Source: Sulfuritalea sp. (GTDB taxonomy: Bacteria > Pseudomonadota > Gammaproteobacteria > Burkholderiales > Rhodocyclaceae). Taken from it: a stretch of 64,000 bases of DNA. Positions 19,387 to 27,258 of this stretch are shown one piece after another; position 1 is the stretch's first letter; each line of letters begins with the position of its first letter. Below the pieces are notes generated by a model, which was given only the letters and a program-made list of their open reading frames with translations, ran no database searches and was not told the origin of the DNA. Both the position numbers and the translations under genes were made by a program. The stretch is taken from positions 62,001-126,000 of the forward strand of contig JALHPU010000007.1 of assembly GCA_022842325.1 (NCBI GenBank), written 5' to 3'.

Positions 19387-19631
19387 AACAGGTCGCGCTG
19401 CTGGCCGCCGGCTTCGCCTACATGGTGCTGCTGATCGAAGCCATCCGTGCCGCCGTGGCCTGGTGGCAGGGCGAACTGGCGCAGCCGGGCTGGAGCGATA
19501 TCGCGCTGATCGCGGCCTTGCCTGCGCTGGTCTGGGTCTGGTGGCGCTACATCTCGCCTTTCGGCCGCGATTGCCAGAAGTGCGCGCTGCCGCCGGAATC
19601 CGGCAAGCGTCCCGATTCGCGCGGCGAGTGA
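19383..19631 (+). CDS. Small membrane protein of unknown function
   Basis: 82 residues with two strongly hydrophobic segments ([18 protein letters not shown] and [20 protein letters not shown]) and a C-terminal tail with a Cys pair (DCQKCALP). The ATG overlaps the dacB stop by 4 nt, and its stop overlaps the GTG of the YchJ-type gene, so it is translationally coupled on both sides. No family is recognised. Confidence 0.7.
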   Translation: MKQVALLAAGFAYMVLLIEAIRAAVAWWQGELAQPGWSDIALIAALPALVWVWWRYISPFGRDCQKCALPPESGKRPDSRGE

Positions 19632-20011
19632 AACCGAAATTCCCCGGGCCCTGTCCCTGCGGCCGTCCGCTGGCCTACGCGGCCTGCTGCGGCCGCTACC
19701 ATGCGGGCAGCCCCGCGGCCGATGCCGAATCCCTGATGCGCTCCCGCTACAGCGCCTATGTGCTTGGTCTGGAAGGCTATCTGCTGGCCACCTGGCATGC
19801 GTCGACGCGCCCCGGCGCGCTGGACCTCGCCAGCGGACCGCAAGCCAAGTGGCTGGGGCTGGAGGTCAAGGCGCAGACCGAAGCCGGCGACCAGGCAACG
19901 GTCGAGTTCGTCGCCCGCTGCCGCGTCGGCGGACGCGCGCAAAGGCTGCACGAACTCAGTCGCTTCGTGCGCGAGGAGGGCTGCTGGTATTACCTGGACG
20001 CCATGAGTTAG
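19628..20011 (+). CDS. YchJ/UPF0225 family protein with SEC-C-like zinc motif
   Basis: 127 residues from a GTG start overlapping the preceding stop. The N-terminus [19 protein letters not shown] is a SEC-C/YchJ metal-binding motif. [30 protein letters not shown] and the [13 protein letters not shown] end are characteristic of YchJ proteins. Its function is unknown. It is the last gene of the dacB operon. Confidence 0.88.
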   Translation: MKPKFPGPCPCGRPLAYAACCGRYHAGSPAADAESLMRSRYSAYVLGLEGYLLATWHASTRPGALDLASGPQAKWLGLEVKAQTEAGDQATVEFVARCRVGGRAQRLHELSRFVREEGCWYYLDAMS

Positions 20012-20091
20012 CCCGCCAGCATGGCGGGCTGGCGGTGAAGTCCTTGCTAATCATGGGGATAACCGCGCTGGCGGCGCCGGGACCGGGGCGC

Positions 20092-20114
20092 GCAACAAGT
20101 TGTTGCAAATTTGC
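20092..20114. promoter_or_regulatory. Two adjacent palindromes upstream of a 19-codon frame
   Basis: GCAACAA-G-TTGTTGC (20092-20106) and GCAAATTTGC (20105-20114) are perfect palindromes that overlap by two bases. They lie about 70 bases before a 19-codon frame and could be operator sites. Nothing in the neighbourhood identifies the regulator. Confidence 0.35.
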
Positions 20115-20182
20115 GTTGAACCGATCGGCGCCAGCCCCATCTATAGGAACGTGCCGCCAAACAAACCGCAACGGAACCGAAC

Positions 20183-20242
20183 ATGCAAACCAACGTAATC
20201 CTGAAATTTCTCGCCGATTCGCGTCGCTACCTCGACCGCTAG
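20183..20242 (+). CDS. Possible 19-residue leader peptide
   Basis: ATG to TAG encodes MQTNVILKFLADSRRYLDR. The ribosome binding site is weak (GGAA). About 45 bases later comes a perfect 12-bp hairpin, then the 65-codon gene. The palindromes upstream and hairpin downstream resemble a regulated leader, but there is no homologue I know. It may be non-coding. Confidence 0.25.
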   Translation: MQTNVILKFLADSRRYLDR

Positions 20243-20285
20243 GGCATTTTCTTCCCCGGCGACCGGTTTTCTCCTTCCGGCCGCC

Positions 20286-20313
20286 CGAAGGCTCCGCTCA
20301 CGCGGAGCCTTCG
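20286..20313 (+). terminator. Perfect GC-rich hairpin, possible terminator or attenuator
   Basis: The arms CGAAGGCTCCGC and GCGGAGCCTTCG flank the loop TCAC. No clear T-run follows (CCTGTTAAC), so it may be a weak terminator, an mRNA stabiliser, or an attenuator for the gene at 20385. Confidence 0.4.
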
Positions 20314-20384
20314 CCTGTTAACAAGGACGTGATTCCGGACACGAAATCTCCGGCGATTAGATTCCAGCGAAGCAGGAGCCACAA

Positions 20385-20582
20385 ATGACCCAGCGCGCCA
20401 TGAGCCTTATGGATGTTCTCGCGCCCCCCGGAAACGATTGGCTGAAGGAGCTTTCCCGCCGCAAGACCGATCTCCCGGCCGGCGTGCATATCGTGCGCTT
20501 CAGCGATGGCGAGGACGAATTCGCGGCAGACGACGAAGCTGCGGGCGCCAAGCCCGGGCGTCGGAAGAAGATCGCTGCCTGA
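20385..20582 (+). CDS. Small hypothetical protein
   Basis: 65 residues, hydrophilic, with an acidic stretch ([15 protein letters not shown]) and a basic end (KPGRRKKIAA). The ATG is preceded by AGGAG, so translation is likely. No domain is recognised. It converges with the glutathione peroxidase gene. Confidence 0.5.
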   Translation: MTQRAMSLMDVLAPPGNDWLKELSRRKTDLPAGVHIVRFSDGEDEFAADDEAAGAKPGRRKKIAA

Positions 20583-20627
20583 GGCCAGGAGTTCCGGCGC
20601 GCTGTGCGGCGCAACGTATTCGGCCGC

Positions 20628-21107
20628 TTACAGCAGCTTCTCGATGTCGGCCGCCATGTCCTCGGGCTTGTGCGCCGAGGCATAGCGGGCGACCACCTTG
20701 CCCTCGCGGTCGACCAGGAACTTGGTGAAATTCCACTTGATGCCCTCGGTGCCGAGCACGCCGGGCGCGCCAGCCTTGAGGAAGGCGAAGATCGGGTGCG
20801 TGTTGTCGCCATTGACGTCGACCTTGGCGAACAGCGGGAAGCTGACCTCGTAGTTGAGACTGCAGAATTCGCCGATGGCTGCCTCGTCGCCCGGCTCCTG
20901 CGCCCCGAACTGGTTGCAGGGAAAGCCCAGTACCGTCAGTCCGCGCGCGCCATACTTCCGCCACAAGGCCTCGAGGCCGGCATACTGCGGCGTGAAGCCG
21001 CAGCCGCTGGCGACATTGACGAAAAGCAGAACCCTGCCCTTGCAGTCCTTCATCGACCTCGTGGAACCGTCAATGGCCCGGGCCGACAGTTTGTAGAGCG
21101 CGCTCAT
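20628..21107 (-). CDS. Glutathione peroxidase (cysteine type)
   Basis: 159 residues. The catalytic motif is NVASGCGFTPQY with Cys instead of selenocysteine, followed by LGFPCNQFGAQEPG and KWNFTKFLVDREG, which supply the Gln and Trp/Asn of the active site. It reduces peroxides with glutathione or thioredoxin in the cytoplasm. There are two consecutive ATG codons; the second has better spacing to the GGAG site. The start overlaps the stop of the DUF2237 gene, so the two are co-transcribed. Confidence 0.92.
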   Translation of the reverse strand: MSALYKLSARAIDGSTRSMKDCKGRVLLFVNVASGCGFTPQYAGLEALWRKYGARGLTVLGFPCNQFGAQEPGDEAAIGEFCSLNYEVSFPLFAKVDVNGDNTHPIFAFLKAGAPGVLGTEGIKWNFTKFLVDREGKVVARYASAHKPEDMAADIEKLL

Positions 21108-21490
21108 CATTTCTCCTGGTCGAGGGTCACGGCGTAGCGTTTGAGGTCGGCCAGGCGCACGATTTCCAGCGCGGCCAGGGAAGTGGACTCCAGCACCACC
21201 TGCGGCGCCTTGCCTGCCTGCAACGCCTCCTGCCAGCGCGCAGAACAAAGGCACCAGCGCTCGCCCGGTTTCACGCCGGGAAACTCGAACTCCGGATGCG
21301 GAGTCGACAAGTCGTTGCCGCGCGACTTGGAGAAGGCCAAAAACTCCGCCGTGGCGACGATGCAAACGCCATGGTTGCCGACGTCCTCCTCGGTCACCTG
21401 ACAGTCGCCGGTGCGAAAGAATCCCGTCATCGGATCGGTGCTGCAGGGCTGCAGGACGCCGCCCAAAACATTCTTTGCCAGATCGTGCAT
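21107..21490 (-). CDS. DUF2237 family protein
   Basis: 127 residues. NVLGGVLQPCSTDPMTGFFRTGDC, followed by DVGNHGVCIVATAEFLAFSKSRGNDLSTPHPEFEFPGVKPGERWCLCSARW, matches the DUF2237 family, which has several conserved Cys and Trp residues. The biochemical role is unknown. The ATG at 21490 has GGAG eight bases upstream; a TTG further upstream is less likely. It overlaps the glutathione peroxidase gene, which suggests a stress link. Confidence 0.85.
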   Translation of the reverse strand: MHDLAKNVLGGVLQPCSTDPMTGFFRTGDCQVTEEDVGNHGVCIVATAEFLAFSKSRGNDLSTPHPEFEFPGVKPGERWCLCSARWQEALQAGKAPQVVLESTSLAALEIVRLADLKRYAVTLDQEK

Positions 21491-21553
21491 GTGGTTGTTC
21501 TCCAGACTCAAGCCAAATTATGACCATGGAAGGGCGGCTATGGTTGCGTGGAG

Positions 21554-21582
21554 CAAAAAAATGGCCCGCGAACGGGCCATTT
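21554..21582 (-). terminator. Intrinsic terminator of metK
   Basis: On the minus strand a stem of AAATGGCCCG with CGGGCCATTT and a four-base loop is followed by seven T. It begins about 20 bases after the metK stop codon. Confidence 0.92.
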
Positions 21583-21601
21583 CCCTTTACAGCGAATGGG
21601 C

Positions 21602-22777
21602 TTAGAGACCGGCGTCGTCCCGCAGCGCAGCAGCCTTGTCCGTGGCTTCCCAGGTGAATTCCGGCTCGTCGCGGCCGAAGTGGCCATAGGCGGCGGTTTT
21701 TTCGTAGATCGGGCGCAGCAGGTTGAGCATGGTGACGATGCCCTTCGGCCGCAGGTCGAAATGCTTCTTCACCAGTTCGGCGATGGTCGCATCGGCGATC
21801 TTGCCGGTGCCCTGCGTGGTGACCCAGACCGAGGTCGGCTCGGCGACGCCGATGGCGTAGGAAATCTGCACCAGGCACTTGCTGGCCAGCCCGGCAGCGA
21901 CGATGTTCTTCGCCACGTAGCGGCCGGCGTAGGCGGCCGAGCGGTCGACCTTCGACGGGTCCTTGCCGGAAAAGGCGCCGCCGCCGTGGGGTGCCGCGCC
22001 GCCGTAGGTGTCGACGATGATCTTGCGTCCGGTGAGTCCGCAGTCGCCCTGCGGGCCGCCGACGACGAAGCGGCCGGTCGGGTTCACCAGGTACTTTATT
22101 TCGCCCTTGATGAGTTCTTTCGGCAGTATGGGCTTGATGATTTCCTCGATCACGGCTTCGCGGATCTGCGGCAGTTCGATGTCCGGCGCGTGCTGGGTCG
22201 AGATGACGACGGTGTCGATCGAATGCGCCTTGCCGTCCTGGTAGCGGATCGTCACCTGCGACTTGGCATCCGGGCGCAGCCAGGGCAGGCGGCCGTCGCG
22301 GCGCAGCATGGCCTGGCGCTCGACCAGGCGGTGCGACAGGTAGATCGGCAGCGGCATCAGCACCGGGGTTTCGTCGCAGGCGTAGCCGAACATCAGGCCC
22401 TGGTCGCCGGCGCCCTGGTTCAGGTTGTCGTCGTAGGCCTTGTTCACGCCCTGGGCGATGTCCGGGCTCTGCTTGTCGTAGGCCACCAGCACGGCGCAGC
22501 CCTTGTAGTCGATGCCATATTCGGTGTTGTCGTAGCCGATGCGTTTCAGCACGCTGCGCGCGACGCCGATGTAATCGACGTTGGCATTGGTCGTGATCTC
22601 GCCGGCGAGCACCACCAGGCCGGTGTTGCACAGGGTTTCGGCGGCAACGCGGGAATGCGGATCCTGCGCCAGGATGGCGTCGAGGATGGCATCGGAAATC
22701 TGGTCGGAAACCTTGTCCGGGTGGCCTTCGGAAACCGATTCCGAGGTGAAGAAGTAGTCGTTTGCCGAGTTTGCCAT
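21602..22777 (-). CDS. metK: S-adenosylmethionine synthetase
   Basis: 391 residues, complete. Signature motifs are [37 protein letters not shown] (substrate loop) and [16 protein letters not shown]. It makes SAM from methionine and ATP in the cytoplasm. An ATG at 22777 follows GGAGCAGGA; an upstream TTG-type start is not needed. The leader contains a strong intrinsic terminator that ends just before the ribosome binding site. No other gene is read in this direction upstream, so it must act on metK's own leader. Confidence 0.97.
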   Translation of the reverse strand: MANSANDYFFTSESVSEGHPDKVSDQISDAILDAILAQDPHSRVAAETLCNTGLVVLAGEITTNANVDYIGVARSVLKRIGYDNTEYGIDYKGCAVLVAYDKQSPDIAQGVNKAYDDNLNQGAGDQGLMFGYACDETPVLMPLPIYLSHRLVERQAMLRRDGRLPWLRPDAKSQVTIRYQDGKAHSIDTVVISTQHAPDIELPQIREAVIEEIIKPILPKELIKGEIKYLVNPTGRFVVGGPQGDCGLTGRKIIVDTYGGAAPHGGGAFSGKDPSKVDRSAAYAGRYVAKNIVAAGLASKCLVQISYAIGVAEPTSVWVTTQGTGKIADATIAELVKKHFDLRPKGIVTMLNLLRPIYEKTAAYGHFGRDEPEFTWEATDKAAALRDDAGL

Positions 22778-22792
22778 AGTGTCCTGCTCCAG

Positions 22793-22928
22793 AAACAAAA
22801 ACGCCCCACAATTGGCGAGGCCAGCTATGGGGCGGGAGCAGGCGACGCTTTAGCGATATTTGTTTTCCAACCGCCGAATCTTCGTCGGGGTCTTCTCCGC
22901 CTCGCAAGTTGTCTTGTTAACTCGGCGG
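22793..22928 (-). promoter_or_regulatory. metK leader with terminator and possible antiterminator (riboswitch candidate)
   Basis: Read on the minus strand, the leader has a stem joining 22928-22922 to 22877-22871 (CCGCCGA with TCGGCGG). It then has a terminator whose outer stem is CGCCCCA (22834-22828) with TGGGGCG (22808-22802), followed by TTTTTGTTT directly ahead of the metK ribosome binding site. GCGAGGC at 22905-22899 is complementary to GCCTCGC at 22821-22815 inside the terminator, so an alternative antiterminator pairing exists. I do not recognise any known SAM riboswitch consensus. Confidence 0.6.
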
Positions 22929-23038
22929 AACAGCGCGCATTCTAGGTCCGAACCACCGCCGCCGTCAATCGGGGCGCCGGTCAATGACCCTGCGTGCCGA
23001 CCGCCTGTTCCGCCGGCAATAGGCACTAAACTGCGGCC

Positions 23039-24277
23039 ATGCCCTGGCTGCTCCAGTTCTGCGCCGCACGCGCCGCCTTCGCCACGATGTTCACCGCCTG
23101 GTCGGCGGTGTTGCCGCTGCTGCGCACCGACTGGCAGATCAGCGCCTGGCAGGCCGGCATGGTGCAGTCGGCCTATCACGTCGGTTTCCTGGTGTCGCTG
23201 TTCTCGGTCGGCTTCCTTTCCGACCGCTTCGGCGCGCGCCGCATCTACCTGGTGACCGGCGTCGCCGCGGTGACCAGCGGCCTGCTGTTCGCGCTGTTCG
23301 CCGACGGCTTCGTCTCCGCCTTGCTGCTGTATGGGCTCACCGGCCTGTGCTCGGGCGGTTCCTACACGCCGGGGCTGGCCATCGTCGCCCAGCGCATGAA
23401 GGAGCGGCAGGGCCGCGCGCTCGGCTACTACCTCGCGGCCGCTTCTCTCGGCTATGCCATCGGCCTGCTGATCGCCAGCGCCATGATTCCGCTCGCCGGC
23501 TGGCGCGGCGGTTTCATCGTCACCGCGTTGTTTCCCCTGTTCGGTCTCGGTCTGGGTTGGTGGGCACTGCGCGACGTGCCCAACGTGGTGCATTCGCTGC
23601 CCGACGGACACGGCAACCACAGCCGCCTGCTCGAAGTGATGCGCAACAAGCCGGCGATGCTGTCGATCTGGGGCTATACCTTCCACGCCTGGGAACTGCT
23701 CGGCCTCTGGGCCTGGCTGCCGGCCTTCCTCGCCGCCGCGGCCTTTGCCGGCGGTGCCGCGGGAACCGATGCGGCCAGCCTTGGCGCCACGCTCGCTGCG
23801 CTGACCTATCTGGTCGCCGTGGTCGGCAGCGTACTCGGCGGCTCGCTGTCGGATCGCCTCGGCCGCACCACCGTCACCCTGGTGATGTCGATCGCCAGCC
23901 TGGCCTGCTCCTTCAGCTTCGGCTGGATGGTCGGCGCACCGATGTTCCTGCTGGTCGCCGTGGCGATTTTCTACAACGTCACCGGGGTGGGGGACTCGTC
24001 GATCCATTCGACCACCCTGACCGAGCTTACCGATCCGCGCTACCTCGGCGCCGCCTATTCGCTGCGCTCGCTGCTCGGCTTCGGCGCCGGCGCGATCTCA
24101 CCCTGGGTCTTCGGCCTGATGCTCGACTGGGGCCGCAGCGGCGGCAGCCTGCCCGATCACGTGGTGTGGGGGCTGGCCTGGTCGACGCTGGGTGTCGGCG
24201 GCCTGCTCGGGCCGGTGGTGATCTGGCGCCTGCGGCAGATGCCGGAGGCGGTCAAGCTGGCCGGCGGCAAACGCTAG
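23039..24277 (+). CDS. Major facilitator superfamily transporter
   Basis: 412 residues with about 12 helices. The loop 2-3 motif is GFLSDRFGARRIYL, and the second-half counterpart is GGSLSDRLGRTTVTL. Members of this type are often annotated as cyanate- or anion-permease-like, but the substrate cannot be inferred here. It is transcribed divergently from metK and converges with lpxA with a 4-nt overlap of the stops. Confidence 0.85.
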   Translation: MPWLLQFCAARAAFATMFTAWSAVLPLLRTDWQISAWQAGMVQSAYHVGFLVSLFSVGFLSDRFGARRIYLVTGVAAVTSGLLFALFADGFVSALLLYGLTGLCSGGSYTPGLAIVAQRMKERQGRALGYYLAAASLGYAIGLLIASAMIPLAGWRGGFIVTALFPLFGLGLGWWALRDVPNVVHSLPDGHGNHSRLLEVMRNKPAMLSIWGYTFHAWELLGLWAWLPAFLAAAAFAGGAAGTDAASLGATLAALTYLVAVVGSVLGGSLSDRLGRTTVTLVMSIASLACSFSFGWMVGAPMFLLVAVAIFYNVTGVGDSSIHSTTLTELTDPRYLGAAYSLRSLLGFGAGAISPWVFGLMLDWGRSGGSLPDHVVWGLAWSTLGVGGLLGPVVIWRLRQMPEAVKLAGGKR

Positions 24278-25047
24278 CGCGTCGGGTGGGCGAAGCCGCG
24301 GCGGCTGGCCGAGATGAAGTCGGCGACTTCAGTCACGGCGGCGCTGTCCATGCCGCGCATTTCGGACAAGGCCTGTTCCAGCGGCACGCGCGAATACAGC
24401 AGGCGGTAGGCCTCTTTCAGCGCGCGAATTTCCTCCTTGGCAAAACCGTTGCGGCGCAGGCCGACCAGGTTGAGGCCGCGGGCGCGGCCCGGGTTGCCGT
24501 CGGTGATGCAGAAGGGCAGCGCGTCCTGCACCACCTTGGCCGAGAGCCCGATCATCGCGTTGCGGCCGATGCGGCAGAACTGGTGCACGGTGACGGCGGC
24601 CGAAATGAAGGCGCGGTCGTGCACCACGACTTCGCCGGCAATGCCGGCGGTATTGGCCATCACCACCTGGTTGCCGACGATGCAGTCGTGCGCGATGTGG
24701 CTGTAGGCCATCAGGAAGCAGCCGTTGCCCAGGCGCGTGGCGCTGCCCTCGCGCGAGCTGCGATGCACCGTGACGCCCTCGCGCAGCCAGTTGTCCTCGC
24801 CGATCTCGGTGTAGGACAGGCAATCCGGCTTGAACTTGACATCCTGAGGATCGCCGCCGATCACGGCATGCTCGGCGACCCGGGTGCGCGCACCGATCCG
24901 GGTGTGGCGCTTGATCACGGCATGCGCGGCGATGTCGACACCGTCGCCGAGCACCACGTCCTCCTCGATCACGGCGTAGGGGCCGATGCGGACGCCGGCG
25001 CCCAGCTTCGCGTCGGCAGCGATTATCGCGCTGGCGTGAATGGTCAC
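24274..25047 (-). CDS. lpxA: UDP-GlcNAc/UDP-GlcNAc3N acyltransferase LpxA
   Basis: 257 residues with a left-handed beta-helix of hexapeptide repeats and a C-terminal helical domain. The catalytic His is His120 in SHIAHDC (E. coli His125). Compared with E. coli, position 144 is Glu139 instead of His, and the acyl-chain ruler position Gly173 is Leu168. It transfers a 3-hydroxyacyl chain from ACP to the sugar nucleotide as the first step of lipid A synthesis. It overlaps gnnB by 4 nt instead of lying in a fabZ-lpxA-lpxB cluster, so its substrate is probably the 3-amino sugar made by GnnA/GnnB. Confidence 0.92.
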   Translation of the reverse strand: MTIHASAIIAADAKLGAGVRIGPYAVIEEDVVLGDGVDIAAHAVIKRHTRIGARTRVAEHAVIGGDPQDVKFKPDCLSYTEIGEDNWLREGVTVHRSSREGSATRLGNGCFLMAYSHIAHDCIVGNQVVMANTAGIAGEVVVHDRAFISAAVTVHQFCRIGRNAMIGLSAKVVQDALPFCITDGNPGRARGLNLVGLRRNGFAKEEIRALKEAYRLLYSRVPLEQALSEMRGMDSAAVTEVADFISASRRGFAHPTR

Positions 25048-26147
25048 GTCAGGGCCTGGCGAATCGCGCCGACGATGTGCCGAATCTGCTCGTCCTTCAG
25101 CATCGGCGAGATCGGCAGCGACAGGCAGCGCTGCGCGACGCGTTCGGTGACGGGCAGGCGGACATCGCCGTGGGTCGCGGCGAACATTTCCTGCTGGTGC
25201 AGCGGCACCGGGTAATACACGGCGCAGGCGATGCCGGACTCGTTCAGCACCTTCTGGATCAGGTCGCGGCGGTCGGAAAGAATCGTGTACTGGTGATAGA
25301 CATGGCGGCCATGGCCGTCGGCATATGGGGTTTCGACCAGACCCGCCAGTTGTTCGTTGTAGGAGTCGGCGATGGCGCGACGGCGATCGTTGAAATGGTC
25401 GAGGCGCTTGAGCTTGATGCGCAGGATCACCGCCTGGATTTCGTCGAGGCGCGAGTTGTAGCCGAGCACATGATGGTGGTAGCGCACGCGCGAACCGTGG
25501 CTGGCGAGCACGCGCAGTTCCGCCGCGAGCTGGTCGTCGTCGCTCAGCATCAGGCCGCCGTCGCCGAAGGCCGAAAGATTCTTCGAGGGATAAAACGAGG
25601 TGCAGCCGATGTCGCCATAGGCGCCCGACTTGCGCCCGGCGTAATCAGCGCCGAAGGACTGTGCGGCGTCCTCGATCAGCCTGATGCCGTGTTTTTCGCA
25701 GAGCGCCTTGAGCGGTGCCAGATGCACCGGCTGGCCGAACAGATGCACCGGCACGATGGCGCGGGTTTTCGGCGTGATCGCGGCTTCCACCTGGTTCAGG
25801 TCGAGGTTGAAAGTGCGCGGATCGATGTCGACGAAGACCGGTGTGGCGCCGCACATGACCACGGTCGACGCGGTGGCGACAAACGTGAAGGGCGTGGTGA
25901 TGACCTCGTCGCCCGGCCCCAGGCCGATGGCGCGCAAGGCGATCAGCAATGCATCGGTGCCGGAGGCGCAGGAAATTGCGTGTTTGACACCGGCATAGGC
26001 GGCGGCTTCGGCCTCGAAGGCCTTGACGTTGGGCCCGCCGATGTACTGGCAGGCAGCCAGCGCTTCCATCACGGCGGGTTCGATTTCGTCCTTCAGCAAG
26101 GCGTATTCGGCCTTGAGGTCAAGCATCGGAATGTTGTTCATGGACAT
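25044..26147 (-). CDS. gnnB: DegT/DnrJ/EryC1 aminotransferase, GnnB-like
   Basis: 367 residues, PLP-dependent sugar aminotransferase. The Schiff-base lysine is Lys189 in FYPSKNLSAFGDGG, and other conserved parts are CASGTDALLIAL and EDAAQSFGA. In the company of a Gfo/Idh oxidoreductase and LpxA it matches GnnB of Acidithiobacillus ferrooxidans and Leptospira. GnnB transaminates the 3-keto sugar nucleotide to UDP-GlcNAc3N. WbpE/QdtB-type sugar aminotransferases have similar sequences, so the assignment rests partly on context. The ATG lies 5 nt after the gnnA stop. Confidence 0.8.
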   Translation of the reverse strand: MSMNNIPMLDLKAEYALLKDEIEPAVMEALAACQYIGGPNVKAFEAEAAAYAGVKHAISCASGTDALLIALRAIGLGPGDEVITTPFTFVATASTVVMCGATPVFVDIDPRTFNLDLNQVEAAITPKTRAIVPVHLFGQPVHLAPLKALCEKHGIRLIEDAAQSFGADYAGRKSGAYGDIGCTSFYPSKNLSAFGDGGLMLSDDDQLAAELRVLASHGSRVRYHHHVLGYNSRLDEIQAVILRIKLKRLDHFNDRRRAIADSYNEQLAGLVETPYADGHGRHVYHQYTILSDRRDLIQKVLNESGIACAVYYPVPLHQQEMFAATHGDVRLPVTERVAQRCLSLPISPMLKDEQIRHIVGAIRQALT

Positions 26148-26152
26148 GGGCT

Positions 26153-27127
26153 TCAGGAAATGAAATTCTGGCGCGCGGCGATCATGCGATCGATGTCGAG
26201 CGCGACGGCCAGCGCGTCGCGGCCTTCGCGGCCGCTGACCACGGGCGGGGTGCCATTCTTCACGGCAGCGACAAAGGCTTCGATTTCCGTCATCAGCGCA
26301 TCGCCGGGGGGCTGCTGGAAGCTTTCGGTATCGATCGGTTCTTCGCCTTCGACCAGCGCTTCACGCCTTTTGCTGATGCCGATGCGGCGGTCGCCGAAAT
26401 CGACCGAAATGTACTCGTGGTGCTGGAATACGCGCAAGCGGCGCAGGCTGGCGGTCGAGGTGCGGCTGGCAGTCAGGTTGGCGACGCAGCCGTTGGCGAA
26501 CTCGATGCGCGCGTTGGCGATGTCGATGCCGTCGGTCAGCACCGAAACGCCCGAGGCGCGCAGGTCCGTCACCGGGCTCGCGACCAGCGGCAGGATCAGG
26601 TCGAGGTCGTGGATCATCAGGTCGAGCACCACCGAGACGTCGATGCCGCGCGCCTTGAACGGCGCCATGCGATGCGCCTCGATGAACACCGGGCGCTTGA
26701 ACTTGTCCTTTACCGCCAGCCAGGCCGGATTGAAGCGTTCGAGGTGGCCGACCTGCAGCACGAGTTTCCTGGCATCGGCCAGCGCGATCAGTTCGTCGGC
26801 CTGCGCCACGGTGACGGTGATCGGCTTTTCCGCCAGCACATGGACGCCGGCAGCCAGGCAATCGCGGGCCACGGCGTGGTGGGTCTCGGTGGTGCTGGCG
26901 ACCGAGACAAGGTCAACCCCTGGCTCGGCGCCGAGCAGTTCGCGGTAATCGGTGAAGGCAGCCACACCCAGCGGTGTGGCCACGGGCTGCGCCGTTTCCG
27001 AGTGCGCATCCACCACGCCGACCAGTTCCACGCCGCGGTTCGCAGCACTGAGCGCGGCATACTTCTGCGCATGAAAGCGCCCCAGGTAGCCGACGCCGAT
27101 TACGGCTGCACGCAGTTTCTTTGTCAT
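26153..27127 (-). CDS. gnnA: Gfo/Idh/MocA oxidoreductase, GnnA-like
   Basis: 324 residues. The N-terminal Rossmann fold carries VIGVGYLGRFHA (residues 9-20) and the EKP motif at 100-102 (VLAEKPIT); the substrate domain contains HDLDLILPL. It would oxidise the 3-OH of UDP-GlcNAc with NAD+, giving the substrate of the adjacent aminotransferase. It is first in the gnnA-gnnB-lpxA operon. Other sugar-nucleotide 3-dehydrogenases (WbpB-like) are possible, but the lpxA linkage favours GnnA. Confidence 0.8.
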   Translation of the reverse strand: MTKKLRAAVIGVGYLGRFHAQKYAALSAANRGVELVGVVDAHSETAQPVATPLGVAAFTDYRELLGAEPGVDLVSVASTTETHHAVARDCLAAGVHVLAEKPITVTVAQADELIALADARKLVLQVGHLERFNPAWLAVKDKFKRPVFIEAHRMAPFKARGIDVSVVLDLMIHDLDLILPLVASPVTDLRASGVSVLTDGIDIANARIEFANGCVANLTASRTSTASLRRLRVFQHHEYISVDFGDRRIGISKRREALVEGEEPIDTESFQQPPGDALMTEIEAFVAAVKNGTPPVVSGREGRDALAVALDIDRMIAARQNFIS

Positions 27128-27258
27128 AACGTGGAAATCAGAGGGGTGGCTTGAGGTACGGACAGTAGGCGATAATTCTACTTGCTTTAGTTCCGGCACA
27201 AGGCCCGCCAACCCGGGCAAGCCCCTTTGCAACCCGCCTCCTGATCCGCTCTTCATCG

